This document shows positions 40,621 through 52,130 of a stretch of DNA of 64,000 nt, one piece after another. The DNA is taken from NCBI GenBank assembly GCA_014871385.1, contig CM026427.1, positions 15,074,930 through 15,138,929 of the forward strand. The letters are read 5' to 3'. How positions within the stretch are numbered: position 1 is the first letter of the stretch; each line of letters begins with the position of its first letter. Position numbers and translations under genes: made by a program. The notes below the pieces were generated by a model. The model saw only the letters and a program-made list of their open reading frames with translations, had not been told where the DNA came from and did not search any database. This DNA comes from Ceratodon purpureus. Taxonomy: Eukaryota > Streptophyta > Bryopsida > Pseudoditrichales > Ditrichaceae.

Positions 40621-41087
40621 ACCGACGGCCTTTGTGCGTTTCGAGAATCAAACATGATGTCTGCGTGTGTGTTTTGTGTTTCCTTTAGGGCTGAAGAGGC
40701 ATCTGCTTCCATGTCTTGTGAATCAGATGAAACTACCGGTTCTTCATGCCAATCCAACTTGTTCCTGCCCATGTGCTTTCATCCTTGGTGCTTCATCCCC
40801 ACACCCTTCGGACATTCTTCTCCTTTGATTGTCAATGCGAACTTGCTTGCCCTAATCCTGTCTATACATTGTGCTTCATCCCACAAACTTATCAACCCCC
40901 AGCATTTTGTGGGCACCCACAACAACTACAAGGCTACACCCCATTTCAAGGTGCCCACTGGAACTCACGAATTGCAGCCGCGCCCGTGAAGTCTCTCTTC
41001 AAGCTTCAAGCTTCAAACCTCCATGGGTCTTTCCACTTCAGCGATCATCTAAACTAAACAAGGCAGGCATTGTCCTCACATGCTTCG

Positions 41088-42341
41088 TCAGGGGCGTGCA
41101 TCCCACCGCAGTTCGCAAGCAAGCCTAAAACTATGGAGTTCATGCAAGGAAAGTGTGACCCCTTCAGACCGGTCAAACTTGTGCCACTTGCCTTTCTCCA
41201 TATCATATATCATCATCAGCTGCTTATACTGGTCGCAATAACGAGGAAAACAGATAAACATGAGGAAAGATCTGGAGAAAATCCAATGCCACGTCGTCTT
41301 CCACTTCTTAAGTCCAATGAGATTGTAAACTACAGGGGCCCGACTTCCACCTTGAGCAGAGCCACCATCACCAAAGCCCCAAGTGCCATCCTCGTATATA
41401 GACAGAGTGTACCGTGAAAGTAATTCCGCATCAGGGTAATTGTCTTCAACCAAAGAGCCGTCCCTATTCCGCATCCAATCCTTGGCAAACTCAGACGAGA
41501 ATTTCTTCACAACATACAGGTTGTTCCAATGAACCTCGTGATTAATTAGCAAATCCAGATCTTCTGAAACCACTGTCCGGATATCAAACGGACGAAACTT
41601 TTGAGCCGTAAAATCACAAATGTAAGAATCGTACTTGAGAAAATGGTCAGTTAACAGAACACGACGCGAGTCAAGCCCACTCCACGCATTCGTCCGTGAG
41701 GAATACACTTTACCATAACAACGAGGTCCGCCAGCCTCCTCGTAACAGTGTCGAGAAGAAGCCACCAATATAATCTCATAATCACCCGTCCTGCGATCCA
41801 CTCTCATCTCCACCCTCACTAAATGCTCAAACTCCTCGCTATGCAAAGGAAGCTCCCGCCACTCTCCAGTCAGCGGATTGCAAACCAGAGCAGGCCGTGG
41901 CAACTCAGTACTATATTTCTTCCCATAAGGCGGAAAAATCACGAAGCAAACTAGCCCTCCATCAGACGCGGCTTTTTTTATTCCAACAGCAGTATCTAAG
42001 TTCCACACATCTCCCAGAGGAAACGGATGCATCCACTTGCATGCGCTGGCGTCGTAGAATCGGGCAGCGTATGGGGCCGTCTCCCATGGCGGCATCTTAC
42101 TGTACACCCTCCACAGAAGCGCATACAGACTGGGTTGCAGCTCCGCGCACAGCCTGGTGAAGGGGGAATACGTCGAGGCCTTTCTCTTCCAGGCCCTGGA
42201 GAGCAGTCTGAGGCGGCAGATGGCGGGGGTGGGCATGCGAGCGAACACCGCCTCCAGCACCTCCCCCGGCAGATTGCCCCACAGGCGTGGGTCGAGCTCA
42301 CCCGGCTCAACATCCTTCGATGCCATCACCTTCGATGCCAT
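41088..42341 (-). CDS. F-box protein, copy 2, single exon, 417 aa
   Basis: Paralogue of 23369-24625, with F-box at about residues 23-58 and the same kelch/F-box-associated C-terminal region. It starts MASKVMASKD (two start-repeat units). Differences from copy 1 cluster in the middle, for example SSRHCYEEAGGPRCYGKVYSS in place of the YTRHCYGEAAARR segment, and near LIGLKKWKTTWHWIFSRS. Otherwise the proteins are nearly the same. The frame is intact, so it is probably also expressed or only recently redundant. It would serve as an SCF ubiquitin-ligase adaptor, substrate unknown. Confidence 0.93.
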   Translation of the reverse strand: MASKVMASKDVEPGELDPRLWGNLPGEVLEAVFARMPTPAICRLRLLSRAWKRKASTYSPFTRLCAELQPSLYALLWRVYSKMPPWETAPYAARFYDASACKWMHPFPLGDVWNLDTAVGIKKAASDGGLVCFVIFPPYGKKYSTELPRPALVCNPLTGEWRELPLHSEEFEHLVRVEMRVDRRTGDYEIILVASSRHCYEEAGGPRCYGKVYSSRTNAWSGLDSRRVLLTDHFLKYDSYICDFTAQKFRPFDIRTVVSEDLDLLINHEVHWNNLYVVKKFSSEFAKDWMRNRDGSLVEDNYPDAELLSRYTLSIYEDGTWGFGDGGSAQGGSRAPVVYNLIGLKKWKTTWHWIFSRSFLMFICFPRYCDQYKQLMMIYDMEKGKWHKFDRSEGVTLSLHELHSFRLACELRWDARP

Positions 42342-42619
42342 CGTCTAGAAACAAGCTCAAGCTGGCTGAGTACACAGACAGAGAGAGAGTGAGAGAGAGA
42401 TAGAGATAGAGAGAGAGTGAAGGAGGGCGATGATGATGATGATGATGATAGAGTTGGGAGGGTTTATAATATATGGAGAGTAGTAATGTTGTGTGCTGTG
42501 AGCGAGGTTGTTCTATTGTGTGATTATGGGAATTAGGTGTGACCAAGGTTAGAGAAACCAAAACATGCTGTTGCTCTCACGGCATGCATGAGAGTTGCAT
42601 TTTGGGTGATGCACAGTAC

Positions 42620-42784
42620 TTTTGAATGACTTTGAGTTAGAATTTTGGGTAACTATGAGTTAGTTTTGGGTAACTATGAGTTAGTTTTGGGTAATTATGA
42701 GTTAGTTTTGGGTGACTGTGACTTAGTTTTAGTGGACTATGAGCTAGTTTTGGTGGATTGTGAGCTAATTTTGGTAGACTGCAG
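42620..42784 (+). repeat. 21-bp tandem repeat, seven units
   Basis: Expanded version of the array at 25548; the extra units are copies of AACTATGAGTTAGTTTTGGGT. Confidence 0.8.
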
Positions 42785-43831
42785 TGCCACATAATGTCAA
42801 GTTGTGGTTTTTTAAAATTAGTCTTATTTGCGGTTTTTTGAGATATGAGTTAATGGTTTTAGGCGTTTTTATGTGTTGAAAAGGATACCAGCACATTGAA
42901 ATCAGGAAGAGTCTAGTATACAAAAAGAGGGTTTGATAAAATCCCTACTTTGAAAAATTATAGATAATTATTTACGGGAAATAAATATACAAATCAACTT
43001 GCATTCTTCATGAGTTCTTTTTCTTCATCTCCAAAAAAACTTCTTACAATCTCAAACTCCATTCCTTCTGATCAAATTACCTTATTTCAACAGTTTTTGG
43101 TTATCTACCTTAAAGTCTGTGTGTGAGAGTGTGTGTCGGTTTGAATTGTTTGCTAGTGATTGGGAGTCTTTTGACCATGTCGTCTGCATTTGTGAAGGTC
43201 CCTCCTGCTTGCAAACTTCATCGTTAAGCGTCTTATGGCAGTTTTTTGTTGCCATGGAGACGGCACTTTTGATGGTAATTGGGTTTCATTTATTGATTAT
43301 ATACCGTAGGTTTCTATTAGCTTAGATAGAAAATAATTCATTACAAGTCTGCCTAAAGTTTTTGGAAATTCTTCACTATGTTTGCCCAACTTTCATATAT
43401 TATTGTTCAACTTTGAGATATTGTCTGCTTGACTTCGAGATGTTATTGCCTAATATTACTTTGAAAAATTTAAAATTGCTCAACTATGAAATATTATTTT
43501 TTGAATTGCCTAACTACTTTTTGCACTTTAATTGATTATTAGGCAAAACAATGTCCAAACTGCTAGTAACCTAAGGTATGGTTTTGAAGCGAAGTACCCA
43601 GGCGGGTGAAATTTGAATGTTCATTTTGATGTAATTGAGTTATATTTGTAATAAAGAGTTGATGATAATTTTGGGGTGTTGAAAATAATCGTGGAAGCCA
43701 ATGGATGAGGAGCAATAGCTCCAGGAATTGGATGTTTTTTATTTATCTTAAACATGTGTGATGCACAGGTATCAAGAGTGAAGGGCAAAATATCAAGTTT
43801 GGAGAACAAACATACCAAAGACATACAATTA

Positions 43832-44396
43832 AAATTCTTGTGCAAACAAGATGTCAATATGTCTTCTTATACCATAACACCATAAATTGTTCATTACCTC
43901 CCAAATGGATATTTATTGTTTTTGAAGAAAATAAGGTTCGCCTATCAAAAATTGAATTTCTTAATGGTCTGATGAGAGTAGTGATGTAAGTTATTTTGTG
44001 TGTTGTGAAGATGGTGATTAAGGTTGGGACACCTTATGCAACCAGTTAAGAGATTTTCCACTGATACTAGAGGTGTAGAAGTTGAGTGAGATTTTTCCTT
44101 GAAGGAAAAATAGGTTCAAGGAGGAATAAAACCTTGAATTACATTTTTACTTCAATATTTAATTTACTATGTGTTTTTAAAGCCATTTTTTCTATAATAC
44201 ATATAACTGATATGTAGGCCTACCTAAAACCGACCACCATGACACCAAAACTTGATTACTATACTACTACTAGAATATTTCCATATGATTTCCTTTCTGT
44301 CAATCATGCTTGATATTTTCTTCTAGATCTCCCAAGATTTTAAATCTGAAAACTTGTCGGAATTGGAGAAGTCTACTTAGCGGCTATAGGGACCTG
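43832..44396. other. Spacer between F-box unit 2 and its neighbouring remnant
   Basis: AT-rich, no gene. It has weak echoes of other repeats (AAATAAGGTTCGCCTATCAAAAA at about 43930 resembles the 1.2-kb repeat end). Confidence 0.4.
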
Positions 44397-45150
44397 GTCT
44401 ACCTTATATATGGTGAGTATAAGTAATGTTGTGCAGCTGTAAGCAAGGTTGTTATATGTTGTGAATAAGGGAAGTAGGTGGAATCAGTCAATGTGTGTGT
44501 GTAATTGAGTTGTTTGTTGAGTTTTTTGACGATGTCGTGTGCGTGAGTGAGAAGTTTTGGGAGTGTGAGGGTTCTTCTTGCTGTCAAGTTTGTTGCTTTC
44601 GTGTCTTATGGGACCGTGTGTCTGCCTTGAAGTGGGACTTTGGGGTGCAATTCGGTTTGATTTAGTGATTGAATATGGTTTTGTAGCCAGGGTCCATGTG
44701 GGGGGAGTGTTGTTTTTTATATACTTGAGTTTTGTTTGCTCAAAGGGATTTATTTAAACTCTTGAAAGGGGGCATTTTAAAAGGAAAAAAAAATTTGTAG
44801 CAGCAAATAGATGTGGCGGAAGTGGAGGTTTTATGATTGGCTACTAGTAGCCGCTAAGATTGGACATCCTTTATCTACTTGAAACATGTGAGTGTACATA
44901 CATCATGATTATGGAATAAAACGTCAAGTTTGGAGAATAAACATAAACTATCAAGACATACAATTGGAATTATTATGCAAACAAGGTGTTGATGGGTTTT
45001 TCTACAATTTTTTGTATGCATTAATATACAATACAAAAGCATGCAATTACATGCAACCACAAGCAATTATACAAATTGAAAATTAATGTAAAAACTATTT
45101 GAACTTCATATAAATTTGTTTGTAATATTGTAAAGGATTGTAAGAAGATA
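44397..45150 (-). repeat. Decayed fourth copy of the F-box 5' flank
   Basis: Matches 33525-34560 through blocks such as GGTGAGTATAA, AAGCAAGGTTGTTATATGTTG, GAAGTAGGTGGAATCAGTCA, GATTGAATATGGTTTTG and CATGCAATTACATGC. The F-box coding start is not present. It lies directly next to unit 2, as the other remnant lies beyond unit 1. Confidence 0.7.
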
Positions 45151-47069
45151 TGTTCTTTCCACCATACTTTTATTTACTATGGCATATAATATGCAAATAA
45201 TTTTTATAGTAAAATTACCAAAAACAAATTCAGAAATTCAAAATATAGCCATAGAGTGCTTATAAGTCACTATTGCTTCCAATTGAAAGTTGTAAAATCT
45301 CAATTTGTTGCCAAAGATGGTCAATGAACAAAATTTAAAGGACATCCATGATCGTTAATGGTAACTAAAGTAATGGCATATGTATGTATATAATTAATCA
45401 TGATGGTAACAATATTTGAAATGTAGAATTTGTATATACGGTGATATAATAGCAAAAGTGGAAATTTAAGAGATATTTTGTAGGAATTATATGTGTCATG
45501 AATGAAGGTAAGTAGACGGCCTCTATCTTCTTTAACAAGCTATAATAAACCTTTGTTCCAATACTCAGTGCCTAAACAATTAATATGCTATAGTCACTTA
45601 TTTATACTCTGATCCTTCGGGCACTATTAAATTCCTATTATTATATAAATTAAAAATTACCTCATAGAATTTTCTATTAGACTTTATTAATTGGAATAAT
45701 TAAATGCATTCAAAAATGTATTTGCCATCCTATCTTATATAGATATCTATAAATTTCAAAATATAGGCTTTTACACATGTATCCACATATAGACAAATTT
45801 TAATCCCTAAAGTTTTTTGTGATTATATTTTAGTGGCAATTATTTTGGGCAAACTATCTTAAACTTCATAATTTTTGAAGAAATTGAAATCATAGTACAA
45901 AGGTTATGAGTTTTAGAAAGAATTGGTCTAAATCTTGGCTAACTTCAACCACTCACAATTTAACATATTTTGTTTATGCTAACCAACATACTCAAAAACA
46001 AAAAGAGACAAAGATTAATTTTTCAAAAGAGGAACATTCATATATTAATTGGAGGGCAAATTTCATCTAGAGAGCAAATTTCATCCAAATAGAAGCTTTC
46101 ATTCAACAAACATATTTCATTCACTTTTTATCGACAAACAAATGTCATTTGATTTGCAATTTTCATCCAATATAAACATTTCATCCAATTCTATCCATAT
46201 GAGATTTTCATTTATTCATAAATTTCACCCATTGCGCAAGTACGGTGACATGGCAAAGGATCCTTTAACAATTATCAAAATTGCATGGGTGCTTCATGGT
46301 TTTCTACAAAAATGAACTAATTTAATTTTAAAAATATCCATAAATTTGAATTTTATCCAAATTGTGTTGTTATTTTGTAGTTTAAAACGTTGCCTTTTCA
46401 GATGTTTAAAATTCTAAAAATATAAGATAATCTCAGTTCACGCCAAATGATTAAAAAGTAGATTTTCCATTTTTTTGTAAAGAAACATGGGTATCAAACT
46501 TGATGAGTGTAAATCTAACTTCAATATCTACTAGAATCAATGATCTTCTATGAATCTAATATCTCTGCAAATTAGAAATTACGGACATCCAAACTTTGAT
46601 ACACTCCTGGAACAATGTCAAAATAAATCTTAATAAGGACTGCAAACCTTATAATATCCCAATTTGTATAATAGTCTTAGATTTGCTACACATCTTTGTA
46701 AACAAGTAGATAAAAATTTCCTACAATTACAAAACTCATAAAACCACTAATTTTAGAATTTTGTAGATTACTAAAAAATAAAGATTTGATTTAGCAGATT
46801 TTGCTCCAAAAACACCAAAAAACTTTAGGGGGTTAAACACACACATCTCCAAATTGCATAGATTTCACACATTAAATGGATCAATTTTGCAAATCCCAAA
46901 TATCCACATTTTAAATTTCATGAAAAAACAACTAAAATCCAAAAACTATCAAAATACCCTAGTCACTATTATCAAATTTACACCGCTGTAAAAATGTCTC
47001 AGAAATTGGTCCGAAATGACCTTTAACTACCAGATGATGGACATAGATACCCGTTGGTTGTTGCCGGGG
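45151..47069. other. AT-rich intergenic region
   Basis: No gene. At 46049-46240 the motif ATTTCATCC or ATTTCATTC recurs about nine times at irregular 9-36 bp spacing, leaving the plus strand open for 88 codons with a repetitive FH/SNS composition. The rest is featureless. Confidence 0.45.
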
Positions 47070-47190
47070 TGCCAAGGGATTGGCGGTTTGATTCCAATCA
47101 ACTATAAAATCTCACTTATACCGGATGGATAATCCCGGCGATGGGTTGTAAAAAGCAACTCGTTCTCCTTGCCGCGGATTGCAAAAAGTA
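47070..47190 (+). repeat. Dispersed repeat copy B, SINE-like
   Basis: Pairs with 14390-14513. GGTTTGATTCCAATC at 47085 is within one base of box B. An A-rich tail of AAAAAATC-type units lies at about 47558-47612, so a ~540-bp retroposed unit is possible. Whether the tail belongs to it is unknown. Confidence 0.45.
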
Positions 47191-48553
47191 AGGTAGAGAT
47201 GGATATTTCTGTGGTTTAAGCCATTCAACATATATAGAATTGAAAAAAATTATCCGGATAAGATTTATACAAATAGATGTTAGGTCATAAACCACAAATC
47301 CGATTTTAAAATTTTTTTCTTCAGAAATTTATCAAATTTTCATGAATATTTAAAGTGCAACAGCATAGACTACTATTTCCATCAGTAGGCATATGCAATA
47401 CAAAAATTCTTGCATCAAGAACATGATAGGTTGTTATGAAATCTACTAAATGCGATAGTCAGGTGCTGTCTGCTCAGATATTGGTACTCTGATCGGGCAC
47501 GGAATTAGAACCCCGATGGGAATACCCATCTCTTCCTTAATCCCTTAATCCGTGTGTTCCAAAAAAAAATCAAAAAACACAAAAATCAAAAAATCAAAAA
47601 ATCAAAAAATTATGAGAAAAGGAAAAGAAAAACTCAGGAAACGGAACCGCAAATGAGCCAACAAGTTGGGCAAAAACTGGGAAGAAAAAAGGCGAAAAGC
47701 TTGCGCAACCGGCATCAGACAGGCAGAAGCTGGAAGAGAGACGAGAGAAATCAAAAGATCTGGAACATTATCCCTCCAGATCGCGTCTCTGGCTCCCATT
47801 CGCTGCCCTCCATATTACACACGAACCCCCCCCCTCGGCACCCGCCCATCGCCCGGGCCACCCGCCCCGACCTCACCACACCCCCCGGGCTCGCCCGGCG
47901 AAACCAAGGGCGACCGCTTCCGGAGGTCACTTTTGCTGAAAGCGCACAAGCGCAAGCGCCTGAGCTCTCTCTGGCTATGGAGGCCAGGCCGCCACCTTTG
48001 CTCCTCCAGTAGAGCCTCGCCCGCACCGCATCGCTCTCCTCCCGTTGGCCGCCCCGCTCGCGACGCCATCTCTTGCTCCTCACCTCGCGCTCTCTCCATT
48101 GAGCCAACTCTCGCGTGCTGGAGCCTCCTGTAGCGATTTCTGCACCTGCCAGATCGAGCTCCTCAGGTTCGTGTTTCGTCTCTTTCTTTCCTGGTGTGTG
48201 ATTGCGGTGTTTGAGGTTAGGATGGTGAGGTGATGGCGGTGTTTGAGGTTTCTTTGTGTTTTTTTGATGTTCAGGAGTGTGAGGAATTTGAGCATTTGAG
48301 GTGGCGAACATTTGAGCTGAGGTGAAGGCAGGGTTGGACGGTGGAGACGGCTGTGGTTCTGTTGCATTGAGGATATGCGCGGTGGAAATTGAGGTTGCGG
48401 TGGAATTGGAGTGAGGTTAGGAGTGCGTGGATCTTGCGGATTTGGTTTGGGAGGTCATGAGGGTTTCGGAGGTTTTGGTCGAAGCGGAGTGTTTGGATTG
48501 AGTTATAGTGTTGGTGTTGTGTTGAATTTTGAGGCGCCGGGTGGATAGGAAGA
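47191..48553 (+). promoter_or_regulatory. SIG5 upstream region and 5' UTR
   Basis: From 47740 to 48170 the sequence is GC- and CpG-rich, with a C run at 47827-47835. This marks the probable promoter and transcription start of the sigma factor gene. A donor-like CAG|GTTCGT at 48167 and the pyrimidine-poor, T/G-rich stretch up to the ATG would fit a 5' UTR intron, but no acceptor could be fixed. Long open frames here on both strands (up to 186 codons) result from the high GC content. Confidence 0.5.
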
Positions 48554-51500
48554 ATGGCGCAGGCGTTAGGTGTGTTAGGATTGCAGGGGCTGCAGGTGGT
48601 GCATCCTTGTAAGCAGTTCGGGGGATTTTTTGCGGGCGAGGGTGGTGTAGAGAGGTTGCAGCATTCGCAGGACGGTGCTGGCGCTTCGTGCTTTCGTCAG
48701 GTGTCTTTGCCGCCGATTGTTGCGATTTCTCTTACTGCTAGCAGCGAGGAGTTGGTTGTTGTGAAGAAGGAGAAGAAGAAGGGGAACTTACGGGCTCGCA
48801 AAGTTCCTGCGCGTGTGGAGTCGTCGGTTCGTGAACATCAACAGACAGCGGCGCGTGCTCTTAATGTTCTTCATGAGCACTTTTCTAGTGCATTGTATCA
48901 GAATATTGCTTTGACGGAGGATGAATTGTCTCGGTACTCCATCAGGTCACCCGATGCCTCTACAATCCTGAACCAGTCTATTCTCGAAGCGCAGTGGGCA
49001 TTGACTCTGGAAGAGCTGATGCATGAAGAGAAGGTGAGGGAACGGAAGGTTGCAAGGCGAACGGGTACAGGGAAGTCGAAGGAAGTGAAGAGGAAGAAAG
49101 CTTCTACCTCAGAGGAAGTGGAAGAGACATGCACGGAGAGCACGGAGAGCGCCGAGAGTACTTCCACTCCGACCAAAGAGCTGGTGGTGAAATCTGGTAG
49201 GCCCTCGGCTCGAACTCGACGTCTAGAAGCTCGGCAGAGACGAGTTGCTGCTACAGGGAAGCCGACGCCTTCAGAAGTTCTCATGATTCACCCACTGAAG
49301 AAGTATGGGAAAGGAGAACGCGCTAAGCCTGTCAAGTCTGAGGGAGTTCAGGATTACTTGACCACCTACCTGCGAGAAATTACGAAGATCGATCTTCTCA
49401 CGAAGCAGGAAGAGATTGTTCTGTCCAAGAAGTTGAGAATTGGTCTCAATCTCATCGAAGAGAGGAAGAAGTAAGCTTGGATGTTGCTCTTGTATGGCTG
49501 TTCATTCGATTTGTGAGAGTGGGCTCTTTGAATGGCAATTTCATGGGTAGGCGTTCAGTAGCATTAGACTTGCTGGCGAATACGAGCTATGTTTGCCATT
49601 TTTGACCTACATGTGCTAGAAGGATTCCACGTCTTGTTCAACAGCTCGAAAATTAACCAGCCATAGTTATGATATTCACATTGGGACCCTGTTCTTAGGT
49701 TTTATGCAAGTCGATCGCATCCAGGTCACGTTGTATAGATGCAGTCTTCTGTTGCAAGAAATAGATACTAATTAATCTTGACAAGGCGTACTGTAGGGTA
49801 GGTTGCTGGTGTTTGACCTAAATTTTTGTGTTTGGTGGTGAGGGTATGTGGATATTAACTGGTTCCTGGATTACAGATTGGCTGCTCAACTTGGTTACGA
49901 ACCTTCGAAGGAAGAATGGGCTCCTTACATGAACCTGTCGATCGGGGAATTGATGAGGAAGCTTGGAGAAGCAGAGTGGGCGAGAGATAAGATGGTGATG
50001 GCGAATTTGCGACTGGTAGTTTCGGTGGCAAAACAATATCATAGCTATGGACTTGAGATGGCAGACTTGATTCAGGTACTCCCATTGGCATTGACTTGTC
50101 AAACGAAAATGTTTTCTGTTCATGTAGAGGTGTGGAATTCATTGGAAAGAACCCTGTCAAAGAGAATGTTCGTGGATAACTGGGGGACGCTCAGGCATTG
50201 TTCTGATGTTTTCTTTGCGATGATATTCCTTATGTGTCTGAGTATCCTTTATCTCATAAAAGGAATACCGTGGTAAATGTCCGATGAGATATTAACATAT
50301 TCGTGCCTTTGCCTGGCTCTTGCGTTCACAGGAAGGTTCTATCGGGTTATTACGTGGAGTAGAAAAGTTCGATCATACTAGAGGATTTAAGCTGTCAACT
50401 TATGTGCATTGGTGGATTCGCCAGGTAATTGTTCACAGACTTAACACATGTAGGTCTTCGTAATTTGTAACAAACTTACTCGTTTTTCTTAGAAAACTGG
50501 TACCAGTATGATGGCAACAGAGATGCTCTATATGCTATATGCTATATGCTATATGAGTTAGGGCAGTTGCTCTATATGACGCGAGCGTGATGAGATGGAG
50601 TGCGTTCTTTTCGTTAACCTATTGCGCATTTGCAGGGAGTTACACGTGCAATAGCTGATCACTCCAGGACTGTGAGACTTCCAGTTCATGTGCACGATAC
50701 CTTGGGCCGCATCAGAAAGGCAAGATCGTTGCTGCTCTCCGAGGGTTCTGCCGCTTCAGTTCAGGTATAATTTAACAGTTATTCTATTCCTTTATTGACG
50801 ACATATTGCCTGAGAAGCTAGGTCCTCTGCTACCGCTGGTACTGATACTTTTCATCCGTTTTGTGTAACAGGAAATTTCGAAAGCAACAAGCCTGACTGG
50901 CACTAAAATAAAGAACACACTCCAGGTAGCAACGTTTGTTTGTCAATTTCTGCTATATCTTTTTCTGAATTTACAACTACAAAATGGTCAAATATGGGAT
51001 TTTGTCTTGAATATTCATCCTCTGACCTGTCTCTGGTGGCTTTACTAGGTGACTAAGAAGCTAGTGTCTTTGGACATGGAAATAGGGCGAAATACTCTTC
51101 AAAACGGAGATGGAGAGACGCTTCACAGCGTAAGCTTTCTCTACCATTCATATATTTTACGGTAGTCTGATGAATGGATAGAGCTGTATAAGTGTCTTTG
51201 TAGTCAAGTAAAATACGTTGGTATGTTCATGGATGGAATATATTCAAGTTTCTAGATGTGTTAAATGGGAGGTCAATTGCCAATATGTTGCATTATCTGA
51301 TCTTACGAAATGGTTGACTCACCTCTGTGTTATGACTGAACAGTTGGTGGCAGATGGAGACGTAGAGAATCAACCTTGGACTATTGTAGAGAGAATGCTT
51401 ATGAAGGTATGTAATGGATTTATTTATTTCATGGTATCCTAGTCCTACTTGATTAGACAATTCATAAGGTGGTCTTCAAGAGTTTCTGATATTGGAGGAC

Positions 51501-52130
51501 CTTTTCTTAACTGTTGAATTTTTTTGGAAGGAGATTTGAAGTACATGGAAATCTCACTATGATTGTCCTTTTTCCCCCCTGCTGCAGGAAGATGTTGATA
51601 AACTACTTACCTCTCAGTTAGGTCCAAGGGAGCGGGATATTGTACGACTGCACTATGGAGTGGGCCGTCAAGATGGTTCTGTAATGTCGTTGGAGAGCAT
51701 CAGTCACAGGTTTGTCTTGAATTATAGACAAGAATAGTCGCGGGTCCTGTACTGCTTATATTGTATAGTACCAGCCGATATGTCGTAGCACCTTTAGAAT
51801 CCAGAGCTGAGCTTTGAATGTTCCGTGTGTATTGTATTAGTCTCTCGCTGCTTAGCACCGCGAGATTGGGTGCGTGGTTGTGGAATCGTACACAACTATC
51901 AGAAAGTAGTTGAGTATAGAATTGGTCTGCAAACTTAGGTCAGAATTCTATTTGTTGGTCATTATCTTATTTCGTTGAAATGTGATATCACCAAGGGGCC
52001 TGAGAATTTTGGTGTGTGCAGATATGGAGTTTCTCGGGAAAGAGTACGGCAACTAGAGACTGCGGCTATGCGGAAGTTGCAGATCAAGAGTAGAGAGCAA
52101 GGACTGGATCGCTACTTACATTCTATGTAG
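48554..52130 (+). CDS. SIG5: Plastid RNA polymerase sigma factor, SIG5-like, 9 exons, 588 aa
   Basis: Nuclear-encoded sigma-70 factor that directs the plastid-encoded RNA polymerase. Exons: 48554-49470, 49877-50075, 50332-50424, 50636-50764, 50872-50925, 51049-51129, 51344-51406, 51588-51709, 52022-52130; all GT-AG, 1767 bp in frame. The N-terminal ~100 residues lack sigma similarity and would contain a transit peptide. Region 1.2 is at about 272-300 ([16 protein letters not shown]). Region 2 spans about 345-420 ([34 protein letters not shown]). Region 4 is at about 516-575 ([14 protein letters not shown] and the helix-turn-helix [12 protein letters not shown]). The wording LLRG-EKFD, WWIRQGV-RA, SRT-RLP and NQPW before region 4 is closest to SIG5, the light- and stress-induced factor for psbD in Arabidopsis. 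A 7-bp CTATATG microsatellite (four units, 50528-50555) lies in intron 3. Confidence 0.93.

Larger units (their letters stand above)
39770..43831 (-). repeat. Segmental duplication copy 2 (F-box unit)
   Basis: Same orientation as 21960-26692, about 17.8 kb away. It lacks the 653-bp MITE of copy 1 and preserves the empty TA site at about 42618. Homology stops at 43831, where this copy continues AAAATTCTTGTGCAAACAAG, a block shared with 34330 and 44970. Confidence 0.92.

Noticed and set aside
47554-48367. Open frames up to 186 codons on both strands upstream of SIG5
   Set aside because: They lie in a GC-rich promoter/5' UTR, overlap each other in different frames and match nothing recognisable.
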